Counted from the stretch's first letter, positions 8,773-17,083 are shown. The stretch is DNA of 64,000 nucleotides from Tenggerimyces flavus (GCF_016907715.1 NZ_JAFBCM010000001.1:806001-870000), one strand, 5' to 3'. Translations and numbers: made by a program. The notes: generated by a model from the sequence alone, not told the origin.

Positions 8773-9333
8773 TCAGCTTCCGGTAAGCGGACGGAGCTCG
8801 TCGGCGTACGAGACGGACGCGCGCTGGAGCACCCCGCTGCCGGTCACCGTGTACTGGCCGACCCGCCAGAGCGCGGGCGAGTACGCGTGGATCGACACGC
8901 TCCGCGGCAGATAGCCGGTCACCCGATGGATGTGATCGGGGCCGAAGCAGAAGACGCTCCCGGCCTCGATCACCGTCGCGAGGCTGGGCCGGCCGATCGC
9001 GAGGTTGTGCTCGACCAGCGCGCCCTGCGCCACGGCGACCGCGCCGGAGGAGATGTCGTGGTCGTGCCAGCCGGTGTCGTTCCGCGGTGTCCAGCACAGC
9101 GCCCAGACATCGACGTGCGCGTCGCGGTGCAGGCAGACGTAGTGCCGCTCGTCGTCGCTCCAGGCGAGCTGGTCCTCCCAGCGATACGACTGGGCGGCCA
9201 CCGAGGCGACCAACCGCTTCAGCTCGTGCTTGTCCAGGTCGCGGTCGGGCAGGTCATCGAGGTGCAGATCAACAGGAAGGCCGGCGAACAGTTCGGCGGA
9301 GTGGGCCGGGACGTAGTCGGCTTCGGCGGTCAT
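8773..9333 (-). CDS. Cysteine dioxygenase family protein
   Basis: Cupin protein of 186 aa matching type I cysteine dioxygenase in length and motifs: TGWHDHDISSGA supplies His90 and His92, and GPDHIHRVTG supplies His136, the three-His iron site. The usual reaction is oxidation of a thiol (cysteine to cysteine sulfinate, or 3-mercaptopropionate in related enzymes) with O2 in the cytoplasm. Its ATG overlaps the TGA of the amidohydrolase upstream (ATGA at 9330-9333), so the two are co-translated and may act in one catabolic pathway. Substrate choice between thiols cannot be decided from sequence. Confidence 0.85.
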   Translation of the reverse strand: MTAEADYVPAHSAELFAGLPVDLHLDDLPDRDLDKHELKRLVASVAAQSYRWEDQLAWSDDERHYVCLHRDAHVDVWALCWTPRNDTGWHDHDISSGAVAVAQGALVEHNLAIGRPSLATVIEAGSVFCFGPDHIHRVTGYLPRSVSIHAYSPALWRVGQYTVTGSGVLQRASVSYADELRPLTGS

Positions 9334-10205
9334 GGCAGTCCTCCTTCCAGGAGGCGGTGCGGGTTGGTCCTGCGGATGGCCGCCGTCGCGGCCGCGCCGA
9401 GCTCGGGGTTGGTGGGCTCCGCGTACGGGCGATCGGTGCCGAACGCGACGGTGTCGATGCCGAGCACCCGGATCACCGCGTCGAGCCCGCGCGGTCCGTA
9501 CGAGGAGGTGTCGACGAACACGTCCGGATCGATCCGGCGGTACGTGCCGCCGCGGGCCGTGAGGCGTTCATGATGAACAGGCGCGAGTCCCGCCGCGGCG
9601 GCGAAACACAAACGCAGTTTGGGGAACTGCGCACGTCCGGCGACGTGCCACGCCCACCAGGCGGCGTGCAGCTGGCCGACGTAGTCGACTACCGCGGGCC
9701 ACCATCCCGGCACGTTGTCCCGCGGCGTTGCGGGTCCGGGATGGACGAGGACGGGCTTGTTCGCCGCCTCGCAGACCTCGAGCAGCGGGCCGACCCGTTC
9801 CAGCCCGTCCGGCGTCCCCAGCGGGGTCGCCGGGAGCTCGAGCCCGACGCAGCCGGCGTCGAGATTCGCCTGCAGGGTTGAGGGATCGAGCTCTCGTACG
9901 GACACCGCGGCCCAGGCCTTGAACGGAGCCGGCAGCTCCAGCGCGCCGGAGTGCCAAGCGGCGAGCAGGTCGGGATCCTCGACGCCGAGCGCCGCGGACA
10001 GCGCGACGAGCGCGAGCCCCGTGCCGTCGTCGGTCTCGAGGGCGACCCGCTTCGGCACGTCGTGCGCGGCGGGATCGACGTCGTACGGCGCCTCGCCGTC
10101 GAGCTCGAGCCGCCACCCGACCAGCCGCGGCGGTCTCGGCCGCGACCGCAACGCCTCGATCAGCGCGACCGGCCACAGATGCTGGTGCACATCGATGGCT
10201 TCCAT
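9330..10205 (-). CDS. Amidohydrolase family protein (TIM-barrel metal-dependent hydrolase)
   Basis: Protein of about 291 aa of the amidohydrolase-2 group. The N-terminal metal motif is MEAIDVHQHLWP (His-x-His), a His sits in PVLVHPGPATP, and the C-terminal Asp lies in VAFGTDRPYAEP. The family includes decarboxylases and lactonases as well as hydrolases. I place the start at ATG 10205 because the conserved domain begins there; an in-frame GTG at 10241 would add 12 residues but falls inside a hairpin. The gene is coupled by a 4-bp overlap to the cysteine dioxygenase-like gene, which suggests degradation of a sulfur-containing compound, an inference from linkage only. Confidence 0.8.
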   Translation of the reverse strand: MEAIDVHQHLWPVALIEALRSRPRPPRLVGWRLELDGEAPYDVDPAAHDVPKRVALETDDGTGLALVALSAALGVEDPDLLAAWHSGALELPAPFKAWAAVSVRELDPSTLQANLDAGCVGLELPATPLGTPDGLERVGPLLEVCEAANKPVLVHPGPATPRDNVPGWWPAVVDYVGQLHAAWWAWHVAGRAQFPKLRLCFAAAAGLAPVHHERLTARGGTYRRIDPDVFVDTSSYGPRGLDAVIRVLGIDTVAFGTDRPYAEPTNPELGAAATAAIRRTNPHRLLEGGLP

Positions 10206-10232
10206 GTCCGCCCCGGGGCCAAGGTTGGTGAT

Positions 10233-10262
10233 GCGGTTCACTGAACGGCTTCAGTGAACCGC
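10233..10262. promoter_or_regulatory. Perfect 13-bp inverted repeat, operator or terminator
   Basis: GCGGTTCACTGAA (10233-10245), CGGC loop, then its exact complement (10250-10262). Just beyond, at 10254-10267, is a second palindrome-like 14-mer, GTGAACCGCTTCAC, with a central CG like LacI-family operators. It sits 28 bp upstream of the amidohydrolase ATG and 31 bp after the stop of the membrane-protein gene, so it could be an operator for the first or a terminator for the second. Confidence 0.5.
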
Positions 10263-10292
10263 TTCACCGTCTGGTCGTCAAGGCCCATCCAC

Positions 10293-10724
10293 CTACCGGA
10301 CAACCGCGCTCTCCGCCTCGATCCGCGCCGGGATCGCCCGCTTGAACATCATCCACAGCGCCAACGCGAGCACCGAGACGCCGGAGGCGACGTCGGTCCA
10401 GATCAGCACCGTCTGCAGCCCGTCGAACGCCGACGGCGGCGCCTCGCCGTAGTGGCCGAGGCTGATCAGCCCGGTGAGCGAGTAGATCGCCATGAACACG
10501 ACCGCTGGCCACCAGCGCTCCTGCCGCGTGCGGAGATACGCCAGCACGCCGATCGTGGTGAAGATCACCCAGCCGAGCACGATCTGCCACGCGCCGACGA
10601 CGAGCGGACTGTCGCCCTTGTCGTACGCGGCGAACCGCACCGTGTTGTCCGTGTAGTGCAGGATCGACAGCCCCACCGAGACCCAGAAGACGACGTTGAG
10701 CGCTTTCCGCAGACCGTCGGTCAT
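10293..10724 (-). CDS. Small integral membrane protein, unknown function
   Basis: Protein of 143 aa with four predicted membrane helices (about residues 10-30, 42-62, 71-93 and 103-128) and short loops; I recognise no family. ATG at 10724 has GGGAGAG six bases upstream. It is divergent from the TetR regulator with a palindromic site between them, the standard arrangement for a TetR-controlled target, so it may be involved in export or membrane stress. That role is inferred only from the layout. Confidence 0.75.
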   Translation of the reverse strand: MTDGLRKALNVVFWVSVGLSILHYTDNTVRFAAYDKGDSPLVVGAWQIVLGWVIFTTIGVLAYLRTRQERWWPAVVFMAIYSLTGLISLGHYGEAPPSAFDGLQTVLIWTDVASGVSVLALALWMMFKRAIPARIEAESAVVR

Positions 10725-10741
10725 GGGAACTCTCCCGTTCT

Positions 10742-10759
10742 CTAGATAGATCGCTCTAG
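10742..10759. promoter_or_regulatory. Imperfect palindrome, probable TetR operator
   Basis: CTAGATAGATCGCTCTAG reads the same on both strands at 14 of 18 positions. It lies between the divergent membrane-protein and TetR genes. TAGACT (10769-10774) just downstream could be the -10 of the regulator gene. Confidence 0.5.
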
Positions 10760-10817
10760 TCAGAGGCTAGACTGCCTCATACGACCAGCGCAACGCCATA
10801 CCTCGGAGAGGGGACCC

Positions 10818-11396
10818 ATGCCTGCCGAGACCAGAGAGCGGATCATGGCGACGACCGCGGAGCTGTTCCGCCGACGCGGCTACAACGGGACCGGCCTGAA
10901 GCAGATCGTCGCCGAGGCGAGCGCTCCGTTCGGTTCGCTGTACCACTTCTTCCCCGGCGGCAAGGTGCAGCTGGGCGAGGAGGTCATCCGCTGGTCCGGC
11001 GGACTGTACGGGCAGCTGATCGACTCCCTCTTCGACCCGGCGCCGGACGTGGAGACCGCGATCGCGTTCGCGTTCCACAGCGCCGGCGAGACCCTCGTCG
11101 AGACCGACTACGCGGACGCCTGCCCGATCGCGACGGTGGCCCTGGAGGTCGCGAGCACGAACGAGACGTTGCGCGTCACGACGCACGAGGTCTTCGAGAG
11201 CTGGCTTGCCAACCTGCATGAGCGATTCGTCTCCGCCGGCCTGCCCGCGGAACGCGCACGGACGTTGTCGCAGACGTTGTTGATGCTGCTCGAGGGAGCG
11301 TTCATCCTCTGCCGCGCCGCGCGGACGACCGAGGCGATGGCCGCGGCCGGCGACGCAGCTGTGGCGGAGGTGCGTCGCGCGTTCGACGCCACCTAG
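10818..11396 (+). CDS. TetR family transcriptional regulator
   Basis: Protein of 192 aa. N-terminal helix-turn-helix (about residues 5-50: TRERIMATTAELFRRRGYNG, then GLKQIVAEASAPFGSLYHFF) and a ligand-binding domain of the LmrA/YxaF-like type (DACPIATVALEVAS). ATG at 10818 is preceded by GGAGAGGGG. It probably represses the divergent four-helix membrane protein and itself through the palindrome at 10742-10759. The ligand is unknown. Its TAG stop is also the left boundary of a dispersed repeat element. Confidence 0.9.
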   Translation: MPAETRERIMATTAELFRRRGYNGTGLKQIVAEASAPFGSLYHFFPGGKVQLGEEVIRWSGGLYGQLIDSLFDPAPDVETAIAFAFHSAGETLVETDYADACPIATVALEVASTNETLRVTTHEVFESWLANLHERFVSAGLPAERARTLSQTLLMLLEGAFILCRAARTTEAMAAAGDAAVAEVRRAFDAT

Positions 11397-11669
11397 CCCC
11401 GGGATCTCAGGTGTTGGTAGGCGACTTCGGCGTGTGAAAGCCGGGCGTGTCTGTCTTGCTGGGGAGACTTGGGGTGGCGACGTCTCGAGTGAGCTGAGCG
11501 GGACGGCACTCCGTGGGTGAAGCGTGTCGTGGTCGCCTTACCCGGCCAGTGGCCGCTCTACCTGGCGTCCACCCCACGTAAAGCGGCCGCTGACCATGTA
11601 AAGATCATTGGCCCAGGGGGGTGGGGGCGGACCGGTCGAACCCACCGCTGGACGAAAGATCGAGGCTAG
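11393..11669. repeat. Dispersed intergenic element, family A, copy 1
   Basis: About 277 bp bounded by CTAG on both sides (11393-11396 is the TetR stop; 11666-11669). Homologous along its length to 39863-40130 (inverted) and over its right half to 53769-53912. The block 11535-11583, containing CCAGTGGCCGCTCTACC, is identical in copy 3. Ends are imperfect inverted repeats beginning CTAGCCTCG or CTAGCCCCG. No coding capacity is evident. Resembles a MITE or REP-like element. Confidence 0.75.
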
Positions 11670-11786
11670 CGAAGCGTCTGGCAAAGATCGCCTGGCGCGC
11701 GCCACCTCGCGTCCCGCCTTGCCGCGGGGCGCCGCGCGCCATCGCGCTACGCGCGACGACCGGCGCTATTGCCAGACACGGCCTTG
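11666..11786. repeat. Dispersed intergenic element, family B, copy 1
   Basis: Terminal inverted repeats: GTCTGGCAAAGATCGCC at 11676-11692 and the complement of GTGTCTGGCAATAGCGCC at 11762-11779. It shares its left CTAG with element A. The right boundary is CTTG (CAAG on the other strand) where other copies have CTAG. Inside is one copy of the 19-bp unit that is repeated ten times in copy 3. The roughly 90-bp core present in copies 2 and 3 is missing here. Confidence 0.7.
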
Positions 11787-11813
11787 TCGCACAAGAGTCG
11801 GCGGCGGCGTTGC
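11786..11813. repeat. 28-bp repeat, family C, copy 1
   Basis: Begins GTCGCACAAGAGTCGGCGGC and matches 54866-54893 with one mismatch over 28 nt. It abuts element B. The remaining 11814-11945 shows nothing further that I can interpret before the LacI gene promoter. Confidence 0.6.
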
Positions 11814-11945
11814 TTTCTCGACTCCACCCGTGCACCGACGGCCCATGGCCGGGACCTCTCACCTTCGACGCAGCCGCCATCGGTGCCCGCGGTCGAGAAG
11901 GCGACGCCTCATGCCGCCGACCGGTGCGACCGATCGGGTACGGCA

Positions 11946-11951
11946 TAGGCT
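11946..11951 (+). promoter_or_regulatory. -10 element of a leaderless promoter (LacI gene)
   Basis: TAGGCT followed by 6 nt and ATG at 11958. The GCGGGG between them is too close to act as a normal ribosome binding site. Confidence 0.55.
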
Positions 11952-11957
11952 GCGGGG

Positions 11958-12971
11958 ATGCCGGCCCGCCGCAAGCGACCGACGATCCGTGACATCGCAA
12001 CGGAGACAGGGCTGTCTCCGGCAGCCGTGTCCTACGCGCTGCGCGGATTGCAGGTTCCCGAGGAGACGCAGCAGCGCGTCCGCGAGGCGGCCGAGCGGTT
12101 GGGGTACGAGGCCGATCCGATCGCCCGAGCGCTGGCGTCCGGACGTACCGGCCTGGTCGGCGTCCTGTGCGGATCGCTCGCCGACGGCTGGCAGCAGTCC
12201 GTCGCCGCCGAGCTTGGCCGCGGCCTGTTGGGCGCCGACCGCAACGCGTTGATCGTGGACGCCGCGAACGACCGGGCCCGCGAGGCAGCGCTCGCGAAGC
12301 ACCTCCTCGACCAGCGCGTCGACGCCCTGATCACCCTGCCCGTCGACCCGCGCTCGGCCCACTGGACCGACGCCGCGTCGCGCACCGTTCTCGTCGCGAT
12401 CGGCGACGCACTGCCGGACGCGTCGACGGCGGCGGAGATCGTGTTCGACAACACGACCGGCGTCACCGAGGCGCTGCGTACGCTGGCGGCCGCGGGACAC
12501 ACGCGCGTGACCGTCTTCACCCCGGCGCGCGCCGGCACCCCGGACCGCCCTGCCGAGCTGGTCGTTCAGCAGGTCGCGCCCGCGTTGGGCATCACCGCGT
12601 CCCTGGTCGACTGCCCGCACGACCTCGACGGCGCGGCCGCGGTCGCACTCGACGTGCTGAGCATGCAGCCACGGCCAACCGCGGTGTTCTGCCTCGCCGA
12701 CTCGATGGCGTACGGGGTCTACGACGCCGCCCGCTCGCTGGGCCTGTCGATCCCGCGGCAGCTGTCGGTGCTCGGATACGACGACCAGCCGATGTCGCGC
12801 ATCCTGACTCCGCCGCTCTCCTCCTATGCCTGGCCCATCGACGAGCTCGTCGCGGCCGTCGTCGAACGCGTCGTGCGCGCGATCGACGACGGCCGCCGGA
12901 GCCGCCGCAAGGTTCTGACGCCCGAACCCCGCCCCCGCGACTCCATCGCCCCTCCGGGCTCCCGTGGGTAG
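11958..12971 (+). CDS. LacI family transcriptional regulator
   Basis: Protein of 337 aa. N-terminal LacI helix-turn-helix (residues 8-55: TIRDIATETGLSPAAVSYAL, then EETQQRVREAAERLGYE) and a periplasmic-binding-like sensor domain (VGVLCGSLADGWQQ; SIPRQLSVLGYDDQPMS near the C terminus). Such proteins repress carbohydrate or nucleoside uptake and catabolism and release DNA on sugar binding. No transport or catabolic gene is adjacent, so the target may be remote. Candidates inside the window are the LacI-type sites at 10254-10267 and upstream of the GH43/GH5 genes; neither link is proven. Confidence 0.92.
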   Translation: MPARRKRPTIRDIATETGLSPAAVSYALRGLQVPEETQQRVREAAERLGYEADPIARALASGRTGLVGVLCGSLADGWQQSVAAELGRGLLGADRNALIVDAANDRAREAALAKHLLDQRVDALITLPVDPRSAHWTDAASRTVLVAIGDALPDASTAAEIVFDNTTGVTEALRTLAAAGHTRVTVFTPARAGTPDRPAELVVQQVAPALGITASLVDCPHDLDGAAAVALDVLSMQPRPTAVFCLADSMAYGVYDAARSLGLSIPRQLSVLGYDDQPMSRILTPPLSSYAWPIDELVAAVVERVVRAIDDGRRSRRKVLTPEPRPRDSIAPPGSRG

Positions 12972-13125
12972 TTCACGCTGTTGAGTTGTCAAGGTGCCGT
13001 TGTGACGCCCAGCTTTCATCGCGAGAAGGGGAAACGCGACCGGCTGGAGGCGAGCTGTGGACAACCTGCGGAAAGACCCGGCTGTGGACAGAAAGCCGGC
13101 AGCCGAACCCCGGCCGGTGGGCTAA

Positions 13126-13140
13126 GTTACTTTCGAGTAG
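13126..13140. promoter_or_regulatory. GTTAC-type operator upstream of the Fe-S reductase gene
   Basis: GTTACTTTCGAGTAG fits the pattern GTTACY-n4-RGTAG found twice upstream of the acyl-CoA dehydrogenase gene (54993-55037). It lies 77 bp before the TTG start. Probably a TetR-type repressor site for fatty-acid or acyl-CoA genes; the regulator itself is not in the window. Confidence 0.5.
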
Positions 13141-13217
13141 CATCGGCTTCGGCGTGTTGCGCGGGCGCGCGGCGCGCTGATGGAGTGAGCTGAGCGCGCC
13201 GGAAGAGGAGGCACCCC

Positions 13218-15374
13218 TTGCAAGCCGCCGCGATCATCATCTGCGCAGTCAGCACGCTCGTCGCCGTCGCGCTCGTCGCGAAGAGCGGCGCCGGGATCGT
13301 CCGGACCGTACGGCTCGGGCAGCCTGCCGTCGGCCGTACGGACAACCCGACGCAGCGCTGGGTCACCATGCTCACCGAGACCCTCGGCCACACGCGCATG
13401 CTGAAGTGGACGCTGATCGGCGCCGCGCACTGGTTCGTGTTCGTCGGCTTCGGGTTGCTGTTCTTCACGCTCGTCACCGCGTACGGGCAGGTTTTCGCCC
13501 ATCCCGACTGGGCACTGCCGATCATCGGTCATTTCTGGCCCTACGAGTTCGTCTCCGAGCTGATCACCGTGATCATGCTCGTCGCGATCGTCGCGCTGAT
13601 CGCGATCCGGCAGCGCAACCACCCGCGGACGCTCGGGCGCAAGAGCCGCTTCTTCGGCAGCCGGTTCTGGCAGGCGTACTACGTCGAGTACACGATCCTC
13701 GCGATCGGTGTCTGCATCATGCTGCTCCGCGGCTTCGAGGGTGCCCGCGTCGATACGCCGTGGGATCTGCACTTCGCGTTCAGCTACCCGCTCGCCGTCC
13801 TCTTCAGCGGCCTCAGCGACGGCGCCCTCGCCAACGCGATCTGGGTCACCGCAACAGTAAAGATCCTTGTCTCCATGGCCTGGTTCCTCACCATCGCGCT
13901 GAACCTGACCATGGGCGTCGCCTGGCACCGCTTCACCGCGTTCCCGAACATCTGGTTCCGCCGCGAGGCCACCGGCGGTACGGCGCTCGGCCCGCTGCAG
14001 CCGATGCACTCGCGCGGCGAACCGATCAACTTCGAGGACCCTGGCGAGGACGACATCTTCGGCGTCGGGAACGTGGAGGACTTCACCTGGAAGGGGCTGC
14101 TCGACTTCACCACCTGCACCGAATGTGGCCGCTGCCAGTCCCAGTGCCCGGCGTGGAACACCGAGAAGCCGCTCTCGCCGAAGCTGCTCATGATGGACCT
14201 GCGCCAGCACGCGTACGCCAAAGCCCCTTACCTGCAAGCGACTGAGGCCGAACGCAAGGAGCTCCCCGAGCACGTCCAAGCCGAGGGCGAACGCGTCCTC
14301 GTCGGTCCGCTCGACAGCGGCGCGGTCATCGACCCCGACGTGCTCTGGTCCTGTACGACGTGCGGCGCGTGCGTGGAGCAATGCCCGGTTGACATCGAAC
14401 ACGTCGACCACATCGTCGACATGCGGCGCTATCAGGTGCTGGTCGAATCGTCGTTCCCGAGTGAGCTCAACCAGCTCTTCAGAGGCCTGGAAAGCAAGGG
14501 CAATCCTTGGAACCTGAACCCGTCCGGCCGGCTCGATTGGGCAAAGGACCTTCCTTTCGAGGTCAAGGTGCTCGGCGCGGACGTCGAATCGCTCGGCGAA
14601 GTGGAGTACCTGTTCTGGGTCGGCTGTGCCGGCGCGTTCGAGGACCGGGCGAAGAAGACGACGCAGGCCATGGCAGAGCTGCTGGACGCGGCGGGCGTCT
14701 CGTTCGCCGTCCTCGGCGAGGGCGAGACCTGTACGGGCGATCCCGCCCGACGGGCGGGCAACGAGTTCGTCTTCCAGATGCTCGCGCAGCAGAACGTCGA
14801 GGTGCTGAAGGTGGCGGGCGCGTCGAAGGTCGTCGTGACCTGCGCGCACTGCTTCAACACGATCAAGAACGAGTACCAGCAGCTCGGCCTCGAGCTGGAG
14901 GTCGTTCACCACACGCAGCTGCTCAACCGGCTCGTCCGCGAGCGCAAGCTCCGTCCGGTCGCGCCGTCCGCGCACGACACCGCAGCGATGCCGATCACGT
15001 ACCACGACCCGTGCTACCTCGGCCGGCACAACCAGGTCTACACACCGCCGCGCGAGCTGCTCGGCGCACTGCCGGGCGTCGAGGTCCGCGAGATGGAACG
15101 GTCAGGTAACCGATCTTTCTGTTGCGGTGCCGGCGGCGCGCGGATGTGGATGGAAGAGCCGATCGGCAAGCGGATCAACCTGGAACGTTCCGACGAGGCG
15201 GTCGCGACCGGCGCCGAACGGATCGCCACCGCGTGCCCGTTCTGCCGCGTGATGCTCTCCGACGGACTGACCCAGAAGCAGGCCGACGGCACTGCCGGCG
15301 AGGACGTCCAGGTCGTCGATGTCGCCCAGCTGCTGCTGGAGTCGGTACGCAGAGGAGACGGCCAGCCCGGCTGA
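13218..15374 (+). CDS. Membrane Fe-S oxidoreductase, heterodisulfide-reductase-like (EtfD/Rv0338c type)
   Basis: Protein of 718 aa starting at TTG 13218, supported by GAGGAGG about 6 nt upstream. The N-terminal 250 residues hold about six membrane helices (nitrate-reductase-gamma-like). Then come two 4Fe-4S motifs, CTECGRCQSQCP near residue 300 and CTTCGACVEQCP near 379, and two CCG cysteine-rich domains (CAHCF near 542, FCCGAGGARMW near 634), the layout of HdrD/GlpC-type enzymes. The mycobacterial homologue Rv0338c (EtfD) receives electrons from acyl-CoA dehydrogenases via ETF and passes them to the quinone pool. A GTTAC-type operator shared with the acyl-CoA dehydrogenase gene at 55075 supports that role. 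The gene ends in a nested hairpin. Confidence 0.85.
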   Translation: MQAAAIIICAVSTLVAVALVAKSGAGIVRTVRLGQPAVGRTDNPTQRWVTMLTETLGHTRMLKWTLIGAAHWFVFVGFGLLFFTLVTAYGQVFAHPDWALPIIGHFWPYEFVSELITVIMLVAIVALIAIRQRNHPRTLGRKSRFFGSRFWQAYYVEYTILAIGVCIMLLRGFEGARVDTPWDLHFAFSYPLAVLFSGLSDGALANAIWVTATVKILVSMAWFLTIALNLTMGVAWHRFTAFPNIWFRREATGGTALGPLQPMHSRGEPINFEDPGEDDIFGVGNVEDFTWKGLLDFTTCTECGRCQSQCPAWNTEKPLSPKLLMMDLRQHAYAKAPYLQATEAERKELPEHVQAEGERVLVGPLDSGAVIDPDVLWSCTTCGACVEQCPVDIEHVDHIVDMRRYQVLVESSFPSELNQLFRGLESKGNPWNLNPSGRLDWAKDLPFEVKVLGADVESLGEVEYLFWVGCAGAFEDRAKKTTQAMAELLDAAGVSFAVLGEGETCTGDPARRAGNEFVFQMLAQQNVEVLKVAGASKVVVTCAHCFNTIKNEYQQLGLELEVVHHTQLLNRLVRERKLRPVAPSAHDTAAMPITYHDPCYLGRHNQVYTPPRELLGALPGVEVREMERSGNRSFCCGAGGARMWMEEPIGKRINLERSDEAVATGAERIATACPFCRVMLSDGLTQKQADGTAGEDVQVVDVAQLLLESVRRGDGQPG

Positions 15375-15419
15375 ACGGCCGAGGCGGCGACAGCCGCCAG
15401 GGCGCACGATCGGCCGTTC
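15373..15419 (+). terminator. Nested hairpin terminator after the Fe-S reductase
   Basis: Outer 10-bp arms (15373-15382 and 15410-15419) enclose a second hairpin GGCGGC-GACA-GCCGCC (15383-15398). The structure starts inside the stop codon. Confidence 0.6.
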
Positions 15420-15461
15420 GGTAGAGGCAGCGAGCCCGCTTCGGCCGCGAGGCTGGTGACC

Positions 15462-16532
15462 ATGAGACTGAGGATCGCCAGTGCCCTGTGGTCCGTCGGC
15501 GCTCTCGCACTCGGCCTTGTGTGGTTGACGAACGAGGGCACCTACCCGTTCGGAGCGGCCGACCGCGTCACGATGTCGTTCACCCATCTCGTCGAGGCAG
15601 CGGCCGCGGGCTGGCTGATGATCGGTGCTGGTGTTACCGGGGTGCTCACGACGCTTCTGTGGAAGCGGACGGTGCCGGTCGGCGGCGCGCTGCTGACCGC
15701 GTACTTCGGGCTGTTCTGGTCCGACGCCTCGGTGCTGTCGGCGTTCGGCTACTCCCTTGCGGTGGCGGCGCCGCTGGCGATCCTCGCGCTCGTCGTGGTC
15801 GCCTGCGTCCGGTGGAACCGGATCGGGTACGCGGCCGCCGCAGCCATCGTGGTGCTGCTCGCCCTCGGCATCGCCACGGGACTGGTCAGCTCGACGAACG
15901 TCCTCGGGTTCTGGCGCAATGTCGGACGCGGGATGGGGACGTACGGGGTCCGCATGGGGTGGGCGCTCGCCATGGCGGCGTCGGCCGTGTGGTGGGGGTT
16001 CGTCGCCGTACGTACGGGCCGGGTCCGCGAGTGGCTGGCGTCCGCACGACCCGCCCGCGGCTGGGTCGTGGCGATCACCGTCGCAGCGGCGCTGTGCCCG
16101 TTGCCGTACGCGGTCGTCCGGTTCAGCTGGCTCACGCCCTGGGCGATCGGGCTCGACGAGCGATTCGACTCGTTCGCGACCCGGCTGCAGGGCGCGTCGC
16201 TCGGGGTCGCCGGACTCGTCGGTGCCATCCTGACGCTGGGCTTGGTCAGCCGGTGGGGCGAGACTTTCCCGCAGTGGTTGCCCTTCGTGGGCGGTCGCGC
16301 GGTGCCCGTCTGGCTCGCCGTGGTCCCCGGCTTGGTGGTGGCGACGGTGGTCTGCGTCTCGGCGCCCAGCATGGTCGCGCACTGGTTCGCGACGATGCCG
16401 GTGGTCGACGCGTTCGTGGCTACGCTCTTCGTGCCCGCGCCGGTCTGGGGACCGCTGCTCGGGTCGGCTGTGGTCGCCTACTGGCTGCGTCGTCGCGACC
16501 CTGACGCCGAACGACGTCACTCCGGCGCTTGA
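15462..16532 (+). CDS. Polytopic membrane protein, unknown function
   Basis: Protein of 356 aa with about nine to ten hydrophobic helices, Trp-rich loops and a basic C-terminal tail (YWLRRRDPDAERRHSGA). I recognise no transporter family signature, though it resembles uncharacterised actinobacterial integral membrane proteins. The start could be GTG 15456 or ATG 15462; a GAGG at 15448-15451 is better spaced for the ATG. It is separated from the Fe-S reductase by a terminator and from the next gene by a promoter, so it is probably its own transcription unit. Confidence 0.75.
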   Translation: MRLRIASALWSVGALALGLVWLTNEGTYPFGAADRVTMSFTHLVEAAAAGWLMIGAGVTGVLTTLLWKRTVPVGGALLTAYFGLFWSDASVLSAFGYSLAVAAPLAILALVVVACVRWNRIGYAAAAAIVVLLALGIATGLVSSTNVLGFWRNVGRGMGTYGVRMGWALAMAASAVWWGFVAVRTGRVREWLASARPARGWVVAITVAAALCPLPYAVVRFSWLTPWAIGLDERFDSFATRLQGASLGVAGLVGAILTLGLVSRWGETFPQWLPFVGGRAVPVWLAVVPGLVVATVVCVSAPSMVAHWFATMPVVDAFVATLFVPAPVWGPLLGSAVVAYWLRRRDPDAERRHSGA

Positions 16533-16557
16533 CATGACGTCACGATGACGTCATGCT
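16529..16557 (+). promoter_or_regulatory. Promoter with internal paired TGACGTCA operator
   Basis: TTGACA (-35, 16529-16534) and CATGCT (-10, 16552-16557) are 17 nt apart. Between them lies a perfect inverted repeat CATGACGTCA-CGA-TGACGTCATG (16533-16555). A repressor bound here would exclude RNA polymerase. The following ribbon-helix-helix protein is the obvious candidate. Confidence 0.7.
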
Positions 16558-16564
16558 GATGCAC

Positions 16565-17083
16565 ATGGACCTTGGACCGTACATCGAAAGCATCCGCCGC
16601 GACCTCACAGCGGCCGCGGAGGTGGGTGGACCGGAGGCCGCCGCGGCGGCCGACCGGCTGTCCGCCGCCCTCGACTCCTCCGTTCGGCTCTCGATCATCG
16701 ACGCACTGTCGGCGGCCACGGACGTCATCACCCGCGAGCTCGCGCCCGGCGCGGTCGAGCTCCGCATTCGCGGCCGCGAGCCGGACTTCGTCGTGACCCG
16801 GCCGCCGGCGCCCGCTCCCCCGGCAGCGCCGCCGCCCCCGCCTCCGCCGCTGCCGCCCGAGGGCGACGAGGGCGGTACGGCTCGGCTCACGCTCCGGCTG
16901 CCCGAGTCGCTCAAGCCCCGCATCGAGGAGGCCTCCGCCAAGGAGGGTGTCTCGGTCAACGCCTGGCTCGTGCGCGCGGTCCTGCAGGCGCTCAACCTGC
17001 CGCCCGACGACAACCGGGGCCGCGGTCGTTCGCGGCGCGGCTCGTTCGGTATCGGCCAGCACGTCACGGGCTGGGTGCGCTAG
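16565..17083 (+). CDS. Ribbon-helix-helix (HicB/Arc-like) DNA-binding protein
   Basis: About 172 aa. An N-terminal segment of about 80 residues is helical. A proline-rich linker follows (about residues 79-97, seven consecutive Pro), then a C-terminal ribbon-helix-helix domain: ARLTLRLPESLKPRIEEASA, then GVSVNAWLVRAVLQAL. It ends in a basic tail (RGRGRSRRGS). An in-frame ATG at 16553 also exists but overlaps the operator and -10; from the promoter geometry I prefer the leaderless start at 16565 (MDLGPYIESIRRDL). It probably autoregulates through the TGACGTCA pair and controls the DUF4097 gene behind it. No toxin partner is recognised. Confidence 0.8.
   Translation: MDLGPYIESIRRDLTAAAEVGGPEAAAAADRLSAALDSSVRLSIIDALSAATDVITRELAPGAVELRIRGREPDFVVTRPPAPAPPAAPPPPPPPLPPEGDEGGTARLTLRLPESLKPRIEEASAKEGVSVNAWLVRAVLQALNLPPDDNRGRGRSRRGSFGIGQHVTGWVR

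Noticed and set aside
12972-13125. Small gene between LacI and the Fe-S reductase
   Set aside because: A short open frame exists (12981-13193) but it has no ribosome binding site and overlaps the operator and promoter region.
15102-16535. Long minus-strand open frame opposite the membrane protein
   Set aside because: Arg/Pro-rich composition and no homology; the membrane protein on the plus strand has clear helices.
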